From Saprospiraceae bacterium (lineage in GTDB: Bacteria; Bacteroidota; Bacteroidia; Chitinophagales; Saprospiraceae), in NCBI GenBank assembly GCA_016706365.1, contig JADJJU010000001.1, positions 62,001 through 126,000 on the forward strand: a stretch of DNA of 64,000 nucleotides. The letters run 5' to 3'. The stretch's first letter is position 1. Every line of letters starts with the position of its first letter. Below, in pieces: positions 43,501 through 51,176 of the stretch. Made by a program: the position numbers and the translations under genes. Below the pieces are notes generated by a model. It saw only the letters and a list, made by a program, of their open reading frames with translations. It was not told the origin of the DNA and made no database searches.

Positions 43501-43684
43501 TATCTCCTGATCTGTGACTGGCTTCAAATACTTTAAAAACCGGGGTCTGTTGTGCTAATGCCTCTTTTTCACCGGGTTTGTTAACTTGAGCATTAGAAGT
43601 AAATGCGGGCAGGCTTAAACTTAGTATAAGCATTACCCTGAGGGAAAAGTCAAAGACTTTCCTGAGGTAAAAAACTGTTTTCAT
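40529..43684 (-). CDS. Secreted M12-like zinc metalloprotease with HYR-type domains and T9SS tail
   Basis: The 1051-residue frame is intact. After a signal peptide and propeptide-like region, the catalytic site is HELGHLLNSAHTHAC (HExxHxxxxxH, about residue 365), which fits reprolysin-like M12 enzymes. A PPC-like region (about 500-600) follows. Two HYR-like modules follow at about 600-775 (VNCPAGLILNNDPNQCGAVV, TATDGRGNTNTCSI). Next is a beta-sandwich domain (about 830-960) that resembles the one in the giant repeat protein, and a type A sorting domain (DIYPNPTNGIVYLS to the end). It is probably exported by T9SS and acts at the surface or outside. Confidence 0.9.
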   Translation of the reverse strand: MKTVFYLRKVFDFSLRVMLILSLSLPAFTSNAQVNKPGEKEALAQQTPVFKVFEASHRSGDTDYGQFLKRSRIIQLNTDIVKELKSLRQKSIALEIPSIDGGDNWTLQLTRTQIFDQNFAVYLSSDRNTPYDYKPGAYFFGHIEGVPGSRVAISIFDNEIAGLILTKEENFNLMRVEIGRSEHILFAESDLIKPEPLTCGMDKVPQTTGIVEEEDYSSGRAFPYCLRIYLELGFSVNQARGGVDEAINFGTSVFHQSKLLYNDESIDKVLSQVFVWDAVDPYDGITDTEEIRNAFQANTPVLDGDLGQLLVVNGAGSGAGGIAAFVGNGLTNANVANKLCITSMGSGTAFAEYPAYSRIVKVFAHELGHLLNSAHTHACRWNGDDTSIDDYGNANPDGTPVTDDDDNPNGEGLACMDLMNPNLSATPTLMSYFDSFGHGTFNLGNGFGTQPGDRVRAAIALALAGNDIDANCTAPFNDLCAGAQTLICGEATYAFTETATNSDAPSGCGLGGLPSEGVWFTFQGNGQVITLNTDGSDFDTQINLYSGTCGSLTCLDGDDDSGNGLTSLLSYCTTNGVTYYVYVDGFASVFGNLEILLTCTNDITPPVVNCPAGLILNNDPNQCGAVVIYPAATATDLCGIASLLYTHNSGTFFPVGVTDVIATATDGRGNTNTCSITIEVIDNQDPEITCMDISVSFNGEEEIVLDIPSMATANDNCPDVVITLDLPVLTCENIGDVIPVTATATDASGNTAQCVSMVTIDGLPCGWSQHPDGINCPAGNLVEYDAPTEEFTVNSTNCFYGPPYNSDVMAYASHELCGTGAITALVTSVKGNSLGWAGVTIRENEMAGARKVQLMTNLSNLSKREIRTIVNGSSYPQQFPSYNRYWLRITRNGNQFFGYVSPNGSNWYQAFSTIVMMPECVDVGLVVANYSANSLVSATFSNVEVTEGMLPLLYDGNLSDAIAGTFEKIDIYPNPTNGIVYLSTPNHQEDIVNINIKDALGRLVFSSAIENQLNHILELNLSHLPSGMYFLNYGNNNPNLEVKKIIIHSGE

Positions 43685-43964
43685 AGCGACATTTTTAATT
43701 AAAAAATTATAGAATTATTCTGTGATACAAATTCTTGCAAAACGGATAAATGCTAAAATTTCCTTAAAGGACAGGTAATTAAAATGCCAAAAAACTGCAG
43801 CTTGATTCTTAATTAGATAGGTAGAGATAATCAGCTGATCAAAATATTGCTATTTAAGGACCCGGATAAAAGGGGGAGATCCATGCCTTTTCTAGTAAAT
43901 ACTCCTGAGAATATCTATGTAAATATATTGATATTTAGGTAAGAAACAAATTTTATTTGTGATT

Positions 43965-44666
43965 CTAAGGCCTTTTCTTGTTTAACTTCCTCTTAACCTT
44001 GTCAGCCAGATGGGCATCATAATCTTTAAATAATACTGATCTGCCCACTTTACTGCAAATAGGGCACTCATAAGGATTATGTCCTCTGGCAGGGCAGTAT
44101 TGTCTGCCGAAATATATAATCTGAAGGTGAAGTACATTCCAAATGGATTCATCGAATGCAGCTTTCAGATCCTTTTCTGTGGTTTCTACATTTTTGCCGG
44201 AACTCAATCCCCAGCGGTAAGCCAATCGGTGGATATGAGTATCCACAGGAAATGCAGGAACACCGAATGCCTGAGACATCACGACGGAAGCAGTCTTATG
44301 TCCCACTCCGGGAAGTGATTCCAGAGATTCAAAATCAGCCGGCACCTTACCTCCAAATTGATTAATAATCATCCCGGATAGGGTATGTATGGCCTTTGAT
44401 TTTGCAGGAGAAAGACCACAGGGACGAATAATGGCCTTTATTTGTTCTACTTCCAGTCGCGCCATTTCAGCCGGATTGTCAGCCAGAGCAAATAAATGCG
44501 GAGTCACCTGATTCACCCTTTCATCTGTACATTGGGCGGATAATAAAACTGCAACAAGCAATGTGTATGGATCATGATGATTTAATGGAATCTGTGTTTC
44601 CGGATACAGCTCCTGAAGCGAATTCACAATGAATTCAAGCTTATCTTTTTTTTTCATTCTGACCAT
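43965..44666 (-). CDS. nth: Endonuclease III, lacking a canonical 4Fe-4S motif
   Basis: The 233 residues carry the helix-hairpin-helix LPGVGHKTASVV with the catalytic Lys and the catalytic Asp in VDTHIHRLAYRWGL. The enzyme is a bifunctional glycosylase/AP lyase for oxidised pyrimidines. The C-terminal cluster normally has C-x6-C-x2-C-x5-C. Here only YCPARGHNPYECPICSKVG is seen (C-x9-C-x2-C, no fourth Cys). The stop region of the LuxC-type gene overlaps its start by 13 bases, so the two are in one transcript. Confidence 0.95.
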   Translation of the reverse strand: MVRMKKKDKLEFIVNSLQELYPETQIPLNHHDPYTLLVAVLLSAQCTDERVNQVTPHLFALADNPAEMARLEVEQIKAIIRPCGLSPAKSKAIHTLSGMIINQFGGKVPADFESLESLPGVGHKTASVVMSQAFGVPAFPVDTHIHRLAYRWGLSSGKNVETTEKDLKAAFDESIWNVLHLQIIYFGRQYCPARGHNPYECPICSKVGRSVLFKDYDAHLADKVKRKLNKKRP

Positions 44667-45673
44667 TGCGACAGAAATTTCATTGTATCAATATCATCTG
44701 CAAATTGATCCAGTTGTGGGTTTTGGGTCTGACCAAAATCTACTTTTCCAGACCATTCCAATTCAGGGCCTGCAACTACACATTGAATTTTCTCAGTGTC
44801 ATGCTGAAGCTCGTCCACTACAGATGCCTGATCATCATAATGGCTGTAATGAAGGCAGGCAATACGAGATGCATAAGTTGGATTTTCCAATAACAAGATG
44901 GAGCCTCCCATAAGGAAAGGCATTTTATTCATCAGATAGATCGTGTAATTATAATCGTAATTGTTTTTATACGATGAATGCATAACATAATGTGCATATT
45001 TCTGCTGCCAGCAGTCCAGTAAAAACTGAAAATCATATCCTTTTGGAACCAATAACTTAGAAACATTGCGGCAACCCAGACCGAAATAAGTAAATACATC
45101 CTTGCCCAGATCTATTAATTGCTGTGCAGTTTCATTGCCACTCAGCACAGCCACACTATTTCTGTTCTGTCGTATGATATTTTGAAAGGTTGAAAAATAG
45201 GCTTTGAAATATCGTGCTGTATTGTCACTTCCTGTAGCAATGTAAGCATCTAGATCATTGAGTCTTTCCGCAAATTCCCATAATTCATTAAACTCCGGCT
45301 GAATATTTCCAAATTGATCCAACACAAATTTTAACATGACATCATCCTTGCTGGAAGGTTTAATAAATGCCTTATGACCACTCAGGATTACACACAATAC
45401 ATCATGGAATCCAACGAGTGGAAGATTGCCGGACAAAACCAGTCCTACTGATTTGTGGATATCTGGTTCCGGATATTTTGCCACAAAATTGTCGAGTTTT
45501 TCTTTATCCAGAAAGGAAGTTGTAATGTGCTCCATTGCCAGATCCACATGTTCAGGAATAAACCATGAGTTCTTATGTCCAGCCAAGGTCCTGGCCTCAA
45601 TATACTCAGGAGATTGAAAATTAAAATTCCTTGCAAAACTGCTCAGTACATGTATGATATCTGCTCGTAGCAT
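44654..45673 (-). CDS. LuxC-type acyl-CoA reductase
   Basis: The 339 residues contain SVGLVLSGNLPLVGFHDVLCV (nucleotide-binding part) and the catalytic Cys in YFGLGCRNVSKL (about residue 205), with IATGSDNTARYFKAYF before it. These are the marks of the LuxC fatty-acyl reductase family, which makes aldehydes from acyl-CoA. No luxD, luxE or luciferase gene is nearby, so light production is not suggested. In Bacteroidota the role is unproven. It overlaps nth and follows the DUF1415 gene by six bases. Confidence 0.85.
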   Translation of the reverse strand: MLRADIIHVLSSFARNFNFQSPEYIEARTLAGHKNSWFIPEHVDLAMEHITTSFLDKEKLDNFVAKYPEPDIHKSVGLVLSGNLPLVGFHDVLCVILSGHKAFIKPSSKDDVMLKFVLDQFGNIQPEFNELWEFAERLNDLDAYIATGSDNTARYFKAYFSTFQNIIRQNRNSVAVLSGNETAQQLIDLGKDVFTYFGLGCRNVSKLLVPKGYDFQFLLDCWQQKYAHYVMHSSYKNNYDYNYTIYLMNKMPFLMGGSILLLENPTYASRIACLHYSHYDDQASVVDELQHDTEKIQCVVAGPELEWSGKVDFGQTQNPQLDQFADDIDTMKFLSQWSE

Positions 45674-45679
45674 TGTTTC

Positions 45680-46243
45680 TTAAAATGATTTTTTGATGTC
45701 CTCCAGCATTTGTTGGATTCTTATCGTCCCAAGCTGCTGCATTCTGAGAATGTTTCGCTGAGGGACTTCATCAATATCCGGATATGAATCCACTGCCCTG
45801 CTGACTGATTCTTCCCTCAACAGATGCAGCATAGGAAAAGGAGATCTGTTGGTATAGTCCGACGGATCATTTTCTCCCGCGCTATCTCCAAACCTGTATT
45901 CAGGGTGAAAAGTTGCTAACTGTAGTATGCCTTCCAGATTCAACTGATCCATCAGGCTCTCTGCAATAGTTACAAAATTCAAATATTCCTCAAATGTGCT
46001 GAGCGTATCTTCAATGACTATGAGAGTTGTCTCAGTTTTTTCAGGGTCAGAAACCAAAAGATAATTACATTCCGCCTTTAATAATTCCAACAGACTGACA
46101 AGATCATCACCAGAAAATGAGACCAAACGAATTTGCTTCTTTTTAAAAGGAATGGCGGCGAAAGGACAAAGTCCCAGGCCAACTACTATTTTTTCAATCC
46201 AACCTTCCGTCCAGGTCAGCGAGGGTTTGTTGTACTTCGTCAT
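45680..46243 (-). CDS. DUF1415 family protein
   Basis: The start at 46243 gives MTKYNKPSLTWTEGWIEKIV, then GLGLCPFAAIPFKKKQIR, LQLATFHPEYRFG and NRSPFPMLHLLREESVSRA, the conserved blocks of DUF1415. A longer version from 46423 is rejected because it runs through the end of the pseudouridine synthase gene and matches nothing. It overlaps that gene by 50 bases. Function is unknown; the Cys-Pro and His-Pro-Glu motifs suggest a small enzyme. Confidence 0.85.
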   Translation of the reverse strand: MTKYNKPSLTWTEGWIEKIVVGLGLCPFAAIPFKKKQIRLVSFSGDDLVSLLELLKAECNYLLVSDPEKTETTLIVIEDTLSTFEEYLNFVTIAESLMDQLNLEGILQLATFHPEYRFGDSAGENDPSDYTNRSPFPMLHLLREESVSRAVDSYPDIDEVPQRNILRMQQLGTIRIQQMLEDIKKSF

Positions 46244-47312
46244 CATCTTCCAATTTTTCTTTTCTGCTGGAAAGGTAGGCCCTCCATTTTGCCAAAACGG
46301 CTTCAAAATCTTCCGGCAATGGCTGTTCAAAATACACTCTTTCTCCTGTAGCCGGATGTTCAAATCCCAGCGAAAATGCATGAAGTGCCTGTCGGGGAAT
46401 GATTTTAAAACAATTCTGGACAAATTGCTTGTATTTTGTAAACACTGTGCCCTTTAATATCTCACTACCACCATATCTTTCATCTGAAAATACTGTATGG
46501 CCTTTGTATTTCATGTGAACTCTGATCTGGTGAGTACGCCCTGTCTCCAGCGTACATCTCACCAAACTCACATAGTACATTGGCTCCACTACCTCATAAT
46601 GGGTAATGGCTTCCTTACCTTCTTCCCCTTCCGGGAATACAGTCATCAATAATCTGTTTTTTGGATGCCTGCCCAAATTACCTTCGATGGTACCCTGATG
46701 TGGATTAGGCTCACCCCACACAAGCGCAAGATAAGCTCTGTCAATGGTGTGATGGAAAAATTGATTTGCAAGATGTGTCGCTGCCAGATCAGTTTTGGGG
46801 ACGACCATTATACCCGAAGTATTTTTGTCTATTCTGTGAACAAGACCCGGAGATTCTACATATGGATCTTTTTCAAGGGCTTCCTTATCTGCGGAAAGAT
46901 GCCAGGCAAGTGCATTAACCAGGGTCCCTGTTCTGTTCCCTACTCCCGGATGCACGACTAATCCGGCAGGTTTGTTGATGACGAGCAGATGCTCATCTTC
47001 ATACTTGACATCCAGCGGGATATTCTCAGCTAGAATTAAGCTGTCTTCTCTTGGAGGACTAGGTAGAACCAGCGTAATAACTTGGCCACCTTTTACTTTA
47101 TGATTGGGTTTGACAGGAGCGTCATTGACAAGAATAGCTCCTTGTCGCAGTGCTTCCTGTACTTTATTGCGGGACACCCGCTGCAATCTATCCATCAAAA
47201 ACTTATCGATTCTGAGCGGTTCCTGCTTAGGGTCGACTACAATTCGTTGATGAATATAGAGATCATCAGATTCCTGCTGCAGTTCTTCAAATTGATTTTC
47301 TTCAGTATTCAT
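46194..47312 (-). CDS. rluD: RluD-type ribosomal RNA pseudouridine synthase
   Basis: The 372 residues have an N-terminal S4 RNA-binding domain (LRIDKFLMDRLQRVSRNKVQ, about 32-75) and a catalytic domain with GLVHRIDKNTSGIMVV (catalytic Asp about 162), KPAGLVVHPGVG and LETGRTHQIRVHMKYKGH. The order is that of RluD, which modifies the large-subunit rRNA; RluC and TruC are less likely. A TATTTTTGC element lies immediately before the ATG, so the message may be nearly leaderless. Confidence 0.9.
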   Translation of the reverse strand: MNTEENQFEELQQESDDLYIHQRIVVDPKQEPLRIDKFLMDRLQRVSRNKVQEALRQGAILVNDAPVKPNHKVKGGQVITLVLPSPPREDSLILAENIPLDVKYEDEHLLVINKPAGLVVHPGVGNRTGTLVNALAWHLSADKEALEKDPYVESPGLVHRIDKNTSGIMVVPKTDLAATHLANQFFHHTIDRAYLALVWGEPNPHQGTIEGNLGRHPKNRLLMTVFPEGEEGKEAITHYEVVEPMYYVSLVRCTLETGRTHQIRVHMKYKGHTVFSDERYGGSEILKGTVFTKYKQFVQNCFKIIPRQALHAFSLGFEHPATGERVYFEQPLPEDFEAVLAKWRAYLSSRKEKLEDDDEVQQTLADLDGRLD

Positions 47313-47441
47313 GCCGCAAAAATAGCATTATTCCTTGAAGAAGACATTATGAGTCTGGAAAGGCTTGTAAAACAGCCCCTTATCGGTTAGTGGATTATTC
47401 GGTCAATCGATATCAGCCTACCTTGGAAAAATAGTCAGTAT

Positions 47442-48260
47442 TTAATTAATCAAAAAAATCATTCCAACATGTAGAATCATTTCCTGAATCGGTTCCCTGT
47501 AGGTTTTGTATATATCAGTTGAGTAAGTTGCATCCACTGTTCGCCAATCCGGCAATCTCAAAAGATGGGAGCCAGCCTGAGATTCCAGATATGTTCCGCT
47601 AATCTCAAACATTAGATTTTTGATTCGAATGATACATCCTAATCCTAATCCGTATTGCATCACCCATGTTTTTTCATGTACAAAACCGTCTTCCACATTA
47701 TCCCTGGTAAGATTTTGTACACTTACTTGAGAATACCTGTATCTGAATCCCACCTGAGCAGCAAGGTAAGGTTGAAAAACCTCAGAAATATCCGGCATAT
47801 ACCTCCCTTCGGCATACATGCTAAACTGTTGATTGTACACCCATTCATCAAATTCTGATAGAAATCCTTCACTATCATTTTCTATGTACTGAGAATTGAA
47901 TGCATCGTAAAAATGATAGGTGAAGCCTCCCCCAACAAAAAAATTCTTATTTCTTGTACTGCCCATATAACCCAAATCAAAACCTCCACCGGACCTTACA
48001 GTTCTTTTGCGATAATCACCGGTTGGAAATGAAATCTGCATGCCTGCTTTCAACATTCCGATATAAGTGGAATTCTTTCCGGGAGCCGGTTCTTCTTCAA
48101 AATATTCTTCTTCATAATACAATGAGTCATCTTCATAGTAAAGTGAATCATCATCTATGATCTCTTCTTGCTTATTGACAATAATGGTATCCTGCGCTAA
48201 AGAAGAATAGCTCAGGAATATGCATACCAAAGTTGTGAGGATCAATAAATATCTCTTCAT
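47442..48260 (-). CDS. Outer-membrane beta-barrel protein of unknown function
   Basis: The start MKRYLLILTTLVCIFLSYSS is preferred over a Met five codons upstream because it gives a standard signal peptide. A short acidic repeat follows (DDSLYYEDDSLYYEEEYFEEE). The rest has alternating beta strands (GMLKAGMQISFPTGDY, NFFVGGGFTYHFYDAF, YLAAQVGFRYRYSQV) typical of porin-like barrels of about 10-12 strands. Its role is unknown. The acidic Asp/Glu-Tyr stretch near the N-terminus is unusual. Confidence 0.75.
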   Translation of the reverse strand: MKRYLLILTTLVCIFLSYSSLAQDTIIVNKQEEIIDDDSLYYEDDSLYYEEEYFEEEPAPGKNSTYIGMLKAGMQISFPTGDYRKRTVRSGGGFDLGYMGSTRNKNFFVGGGFTYHFYDAFNSQYIENDSEGFLSEFDEWVYNQQFSMYAEGRYMPDISEVFQPYLAAQVGFRYRYSQVSVQNLTRDNVEDGFVHEKTWVMQYGLGLGCIIRIKNLMFEISGTYLESQAGSHLLRLPDWRTVDATYSTDIYKTYREPIQEMILHVGMIFLIN

Positions 48261-48335
48261 ACGATAAAAATACATCTTATTTGCAGAATGCTTGTTTCAG
48301 AAAACTGTAATCTTGCTTAATAAAAACTTAAAATT

Positions 48336-49568
48336 ATGTCTAAGGGTTTTTCTACTGCCTGTCTTCATGGCTACGAGGATTTTACCAGCAATAAAGCGCA
48401 TGTTCTTCCTATTTTTGCCAGTTCTTCTTTTATGTTTGATGATCTGGACCATGGTATTTCTATTTTCACTAAAAAAGAACCCGGACATGTTTATAGCCGG
48501 TATAACAACCCTACTATTCAGACTGTTGCCGACAAAATTGCTCAGCTGGAATCTTTGGGTACAGGAATAGAATCCACTGCTTTCTTGACTAGCTCGGGGA
48601 TGAGTGCCATTTATATTGTGATGCAATCATTATTGAAACCGGGTGATATTTTACTGGCCCAGAAGAAGTTGTATGGAGGTACAACAGAATTATTCCAGAA
48701 ATCCCTGGCACCCAATGGAATTCAAATCTTAAGCATGGATTTGAGCGACACCAATGCAATAGAACAATCATTGAAAAGTAATCCTGGAATCAAAGCTATT
48801 TACCTGGAAACTCCTTCCAATCCAACACTGGATATTGTTGATATCCGTGCGATTGCTGAGATTGCTCAAAAGTATAATGTTCAGACAGTTGTGGATAATA
48901 CATTTCCTACTCCTTACCTCCAACAACCTTTTCTTTACGGGGTTGATCATATTATTCACTCAACTACCAAATATCTCAATGGTCACGGGAATAGCATTGC
49001 CGGCGCTATAGTAAGTAAGCACACTGATTGGATGCAGACTACAGTTTGGACCCAACTTAAATTAATTGGAGCTACCTGCAATCCCTTTGATGCCTGGCTC
49101 TTATACAATGGTCTGAAGACGCTTGCACTTCGCATGGACCGACATTGTACCAATGCAATGGCAGTGGCTGAGTTATTGGAAAGTCATCCGGAAGTCGCTG
49201 CAGTTTATTATCCGGGTTTAAAGTCAAACAAAGGATATGACATCGCAACAAAACAAATGACAAGAGGCTATGGAGGAATGCTTAGTTTTGAATTGAAAGG
49301 AGATTTACCGGCTGTGAAAAGTTTTCTAAAATCCATCCAGTTGGCTACACAAGCTCCAACTTTAGGGGATGTGGACACCCTCATCATGCATCCTGCGACT
49401 TCATCCCATCTCAATATTGTTAAAGAGGAGCGAATAAAAGAAGGCGTTACTGACGGATTACTCAGAATGTCGATCGGAATTGAAGACACAGAAGATTTGC
49501 TAAATGATATCCAGCAGGCGCTTGACAAAATCAGAGTGATAATTCCGGGCTCCGGCAATCCTTCTTAA
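48336..49568 (+). CDS. Cys/Met metabolism PLP-dependent enzyme (gamma-lyase type)
   Basis: The 410 residues have the PLP lysine in HSTTKYLNGHGNSIAG (K212), YSRYNNPTIQTV near 53, SSGMSAI, and DVDTLIMHPATSSH near the C-terminus. These are the marks of the cystathionine gamma-synthase/gamma-lyase/methionine gamma-lyase family. Which reaction is catalysed cannot be settled from sequence alone. The epimerase gene starts ten bases after its stop. Confidence 0.9.
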   Translation: MSKGFSTACLHGYEDFTSNKAHVLPIFASSSFMFDDLDHGISIFTKKEPGHVYSRYNNPTIQTVADKIAQLESLGTGIESTAFLTSSGMSAIYIVMQSLLKPGDILLAQKKLYGGTTELFQKSLAPNGIQILSMDLSDTNAIEQSLKSNPGIKAIYLETPSNPTLDIVDIRAIAEIAQKYNVQTVVDNTFPTPYLQQPFLYGVDHIIHSTTKYLNGHGNSIAGAIVSKHTDWMQTTVWTQLKLIGATCNPFDAWLLYNGLKTLALRMDRHCTNAMAVAELLESHPEVAAVYYPGLKSNKGYDIATKQMTRGYGGMLSFELKGDLPAVKSFLKSIQLATQAPTLGDVDTLIMHPATSSHLNIVKEERIKEGVTDGLLRMSIGIEDTEDLLNDIQQALDKIRVIIPGSGNPS

Positions 49569-49577
49569 AAGAACACT

Positions 49578-50510
49578 ATGCAGGCAACAATCTTGGTTAC
49601 AGGTGCCAGCGGCTTTATCGGATCGAAAGTAGTAAGGCATTTATTCACGCATGGATTCAATGTTCAGGCATGGGGCCGAAGAAAAGTATTGCCAACGGAT
49701 CATTTGCCAAAGGAGGTGGTGTACAGATCATTTGACTTAAATGAGCCTATTCCGCCTATTGGTTTTACCTGGGTAATACATTGTGCAGGATTAGCCAGTC
49801 ATACTGCCAGTGAGAAAGCATTGCATGATACCAATGTCGTTGCAACTCAAAACATATTAGAAGCGTGTTCTGAAAATACCTCATTTGTATTTATTTCGAG
49901 CGGGTCTGTTTACCCTGCCACTGATGCCATCTTCAGAGAATCAGATGCTGAGGATATTTCAAATATTCCTGATTATGGAAGAACTAAGTTGCAGGCTGAA
50001 AAGGTATGCCTGCAATATGAAAACAAAATCAAAAATTTATTTATTTTAAGACCTCGTGCAGTATATGGTCCGGGGGATAATCAACTTCTTCCCAGACTTA
50101 AAAATCTTGTAAAGGGATCATACTTTTTGCTACCCGGAGATGGAAAAAACCAGATTTCAATGTGTCATGTAGACAACCTTTGTGATGCCATTGAAAAAAT
50201 AATACATAGCAAACTTGTTGGAAGCTTCGTTTGGAATGTCTGCGACAAGCAATCATACGAACTTGCTAATATTTTGAAGCCATTAATGGAAACTGAATTG
50301 GCCAAACCATTAAAAATGGTTTATCTGCATAAAGGACCCCTGCTGGCATGGGCTCACTTTGCTGAATTAATGGGTATTAAAAGTAATATTAACATTCAAA
50401 CTCTCCAGTACATGACTAAATCTGTCAGACTTGATTGCAGCAAGATAAGGAAGGAGCTTGGATTTGAACCTGAAAAAACTTTTTGGGACTACATAAATCA
50501 AAAAACCTAA
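49578..50510 (+). CDS. NAD-dependent epimerase/dehydratase
   Basis: The 310 residues start with the Rossmann motif LVTGASGFIGSKVVRHL. The catalytic Tyr-x3-Lys is in DYGRTKLQAEK, with FISSGSVYP before it, and LRPRAVYGPGDNQLLPRL follows, as in extended short-chain dehydrogenases acting on nucleotide sugars or sterol-like substrates. The substrate is unknown. It follows the PLP enzyme gene closely, probably by operon convenience. Confidence 0.85.
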   Translation: MQATILVTGASGFIGSKVVRHLFTHGFNVQAWGRRKVLPTDHLPKEVVYRSFDLNEPIPPIGFTWVIHCAGLASHTASEKALHDTNVVATQNILEACSENTSFVFISSGSVYPATDAIFRESDAEDISNIPDYGRTKLQAEKVCLQYENKIKNLFILRPRAVYGPGDNQLLPRLKNLVKGSYFLLPGDGKNQISMCHVDNLCDAIEKIIHSKLVGSFVWNVCDKQSYELANILKPLMETELAKPLKMVYLHKGPLLAWAHFAELMGIKSNINIQTLQYMTKSVRLDCSKIRKELGFEPEKTFWDYINQKT

Positions 50511-50546
50511 AATGCAGCGTTCAATAATTTGAACCCCATTCTCGTA

Positions 50547-51137
50547 TCATCTTGAAGCAACAAACATGACCTGCTTTTTCCAGATCTTCTTCCATTTAAA
50601 ATAACCATAGGTAGCAAGGAAAGTATAGATGACAAAAAGGAATGCCAGCAAGTACATTCCTCTGCTTGCAAACAGAAAAATACTGACTGCATCAATCATG
50701 ATAAAATAAACCCAGTTTTCAAGATATTTTCTGGCAATGAGCCATGTTGCTAAAATTGAAAAGGATGTTATACCAGCGTCCAAATAAGGTAAGGCTGCAC
50801 CCCAAATTTTCCAGAATGCACCTAGAGCAAAAAGACCTATTACTCCTATAGCCATAATTATAGAATGCAGCTTCACATTCATCCTTAAAATCGGTTTGGT
50901 ATTGGAGCCTTGCTTCTTCCATTGCAACCATCCATAAATAGCCATAATTATATAGTAAATCTGCAAAATCACATCGGAATATAAAAGACCTTCTATGCAT
51001 AGAATCATGGTAGCAGCGGCTCCAAGCCCTCCAAACAGCCAACACCAGATATTCTCTTTTGCTGCCAGCCAGGTATACAACAGACTGGTGGTAAATGCAA
51101 ACCACTCCAGCCAGCTTATATTTTCAATCCAGGCCAT
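50547..51137 (-). CDS. pnuC: Nicotinamide riboside transporter PnuC
   Basis: The 196 residues have seven hydrophobic segments and the PnuC marks WLAAKENIWCWLFG, DVILQIYYIIMAIYGWLQW and YLENWVYFIMIDAVSIFLFA. It takes up nicotinamide riboside for NAD synthesis by facilitated diffusion. In many bacteria it is next to a kinase or TonB receptor gene; here it stands alone. It is convergent with the epimerase gene. Confidence 0.9.
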   Translation of the reverse strand: MAWIENISWLEWFAFTTSLLYTWLAAKENIWCWLFGGLGAAATMILCIEGLLYSDVILQIYYIIMAIYGWLQWKKQGSNTKPILRMNVKLHSIIMAIGVIGLFALGAFWKIWGAALPYLDAGITSFSILATWLIARKYLENWVYFIMIDAVSIFLFASRGMYLLAFLFVIYTFLATYGYFKWKKIWKKQVMFVASR

Positions 51138-51149
51138 AGTGTAAATTAA

Positions 51150-51171
51150 AAAGGCACCCGAAGGTGCCTTT
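51150..51171 (-). terminator. Terminator of the PorE-PorP transcript
   Basis: On the minus strand AAAGGCACC-TTCG-GGTGCCTTTTTAATTT forms a perfect nine-base-pair stem with a UUCG tetraloop and a T tract, right after the PorE-like stop. Confidence 0.85.
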
Positions 51172-51176
51172 CATGA

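Noticed and set aside
44654..45673. Light-producing lux operon
   Set aside because: Only the acyl-CoA reductase is present; no luxA, luxB, luxD or luxE nearby.
46244..46423. Longer N-terminus for the DUF1415 protein
   Set aside because: It overlaps the pseudouridine synthase gene in another frame and has no family similarity.
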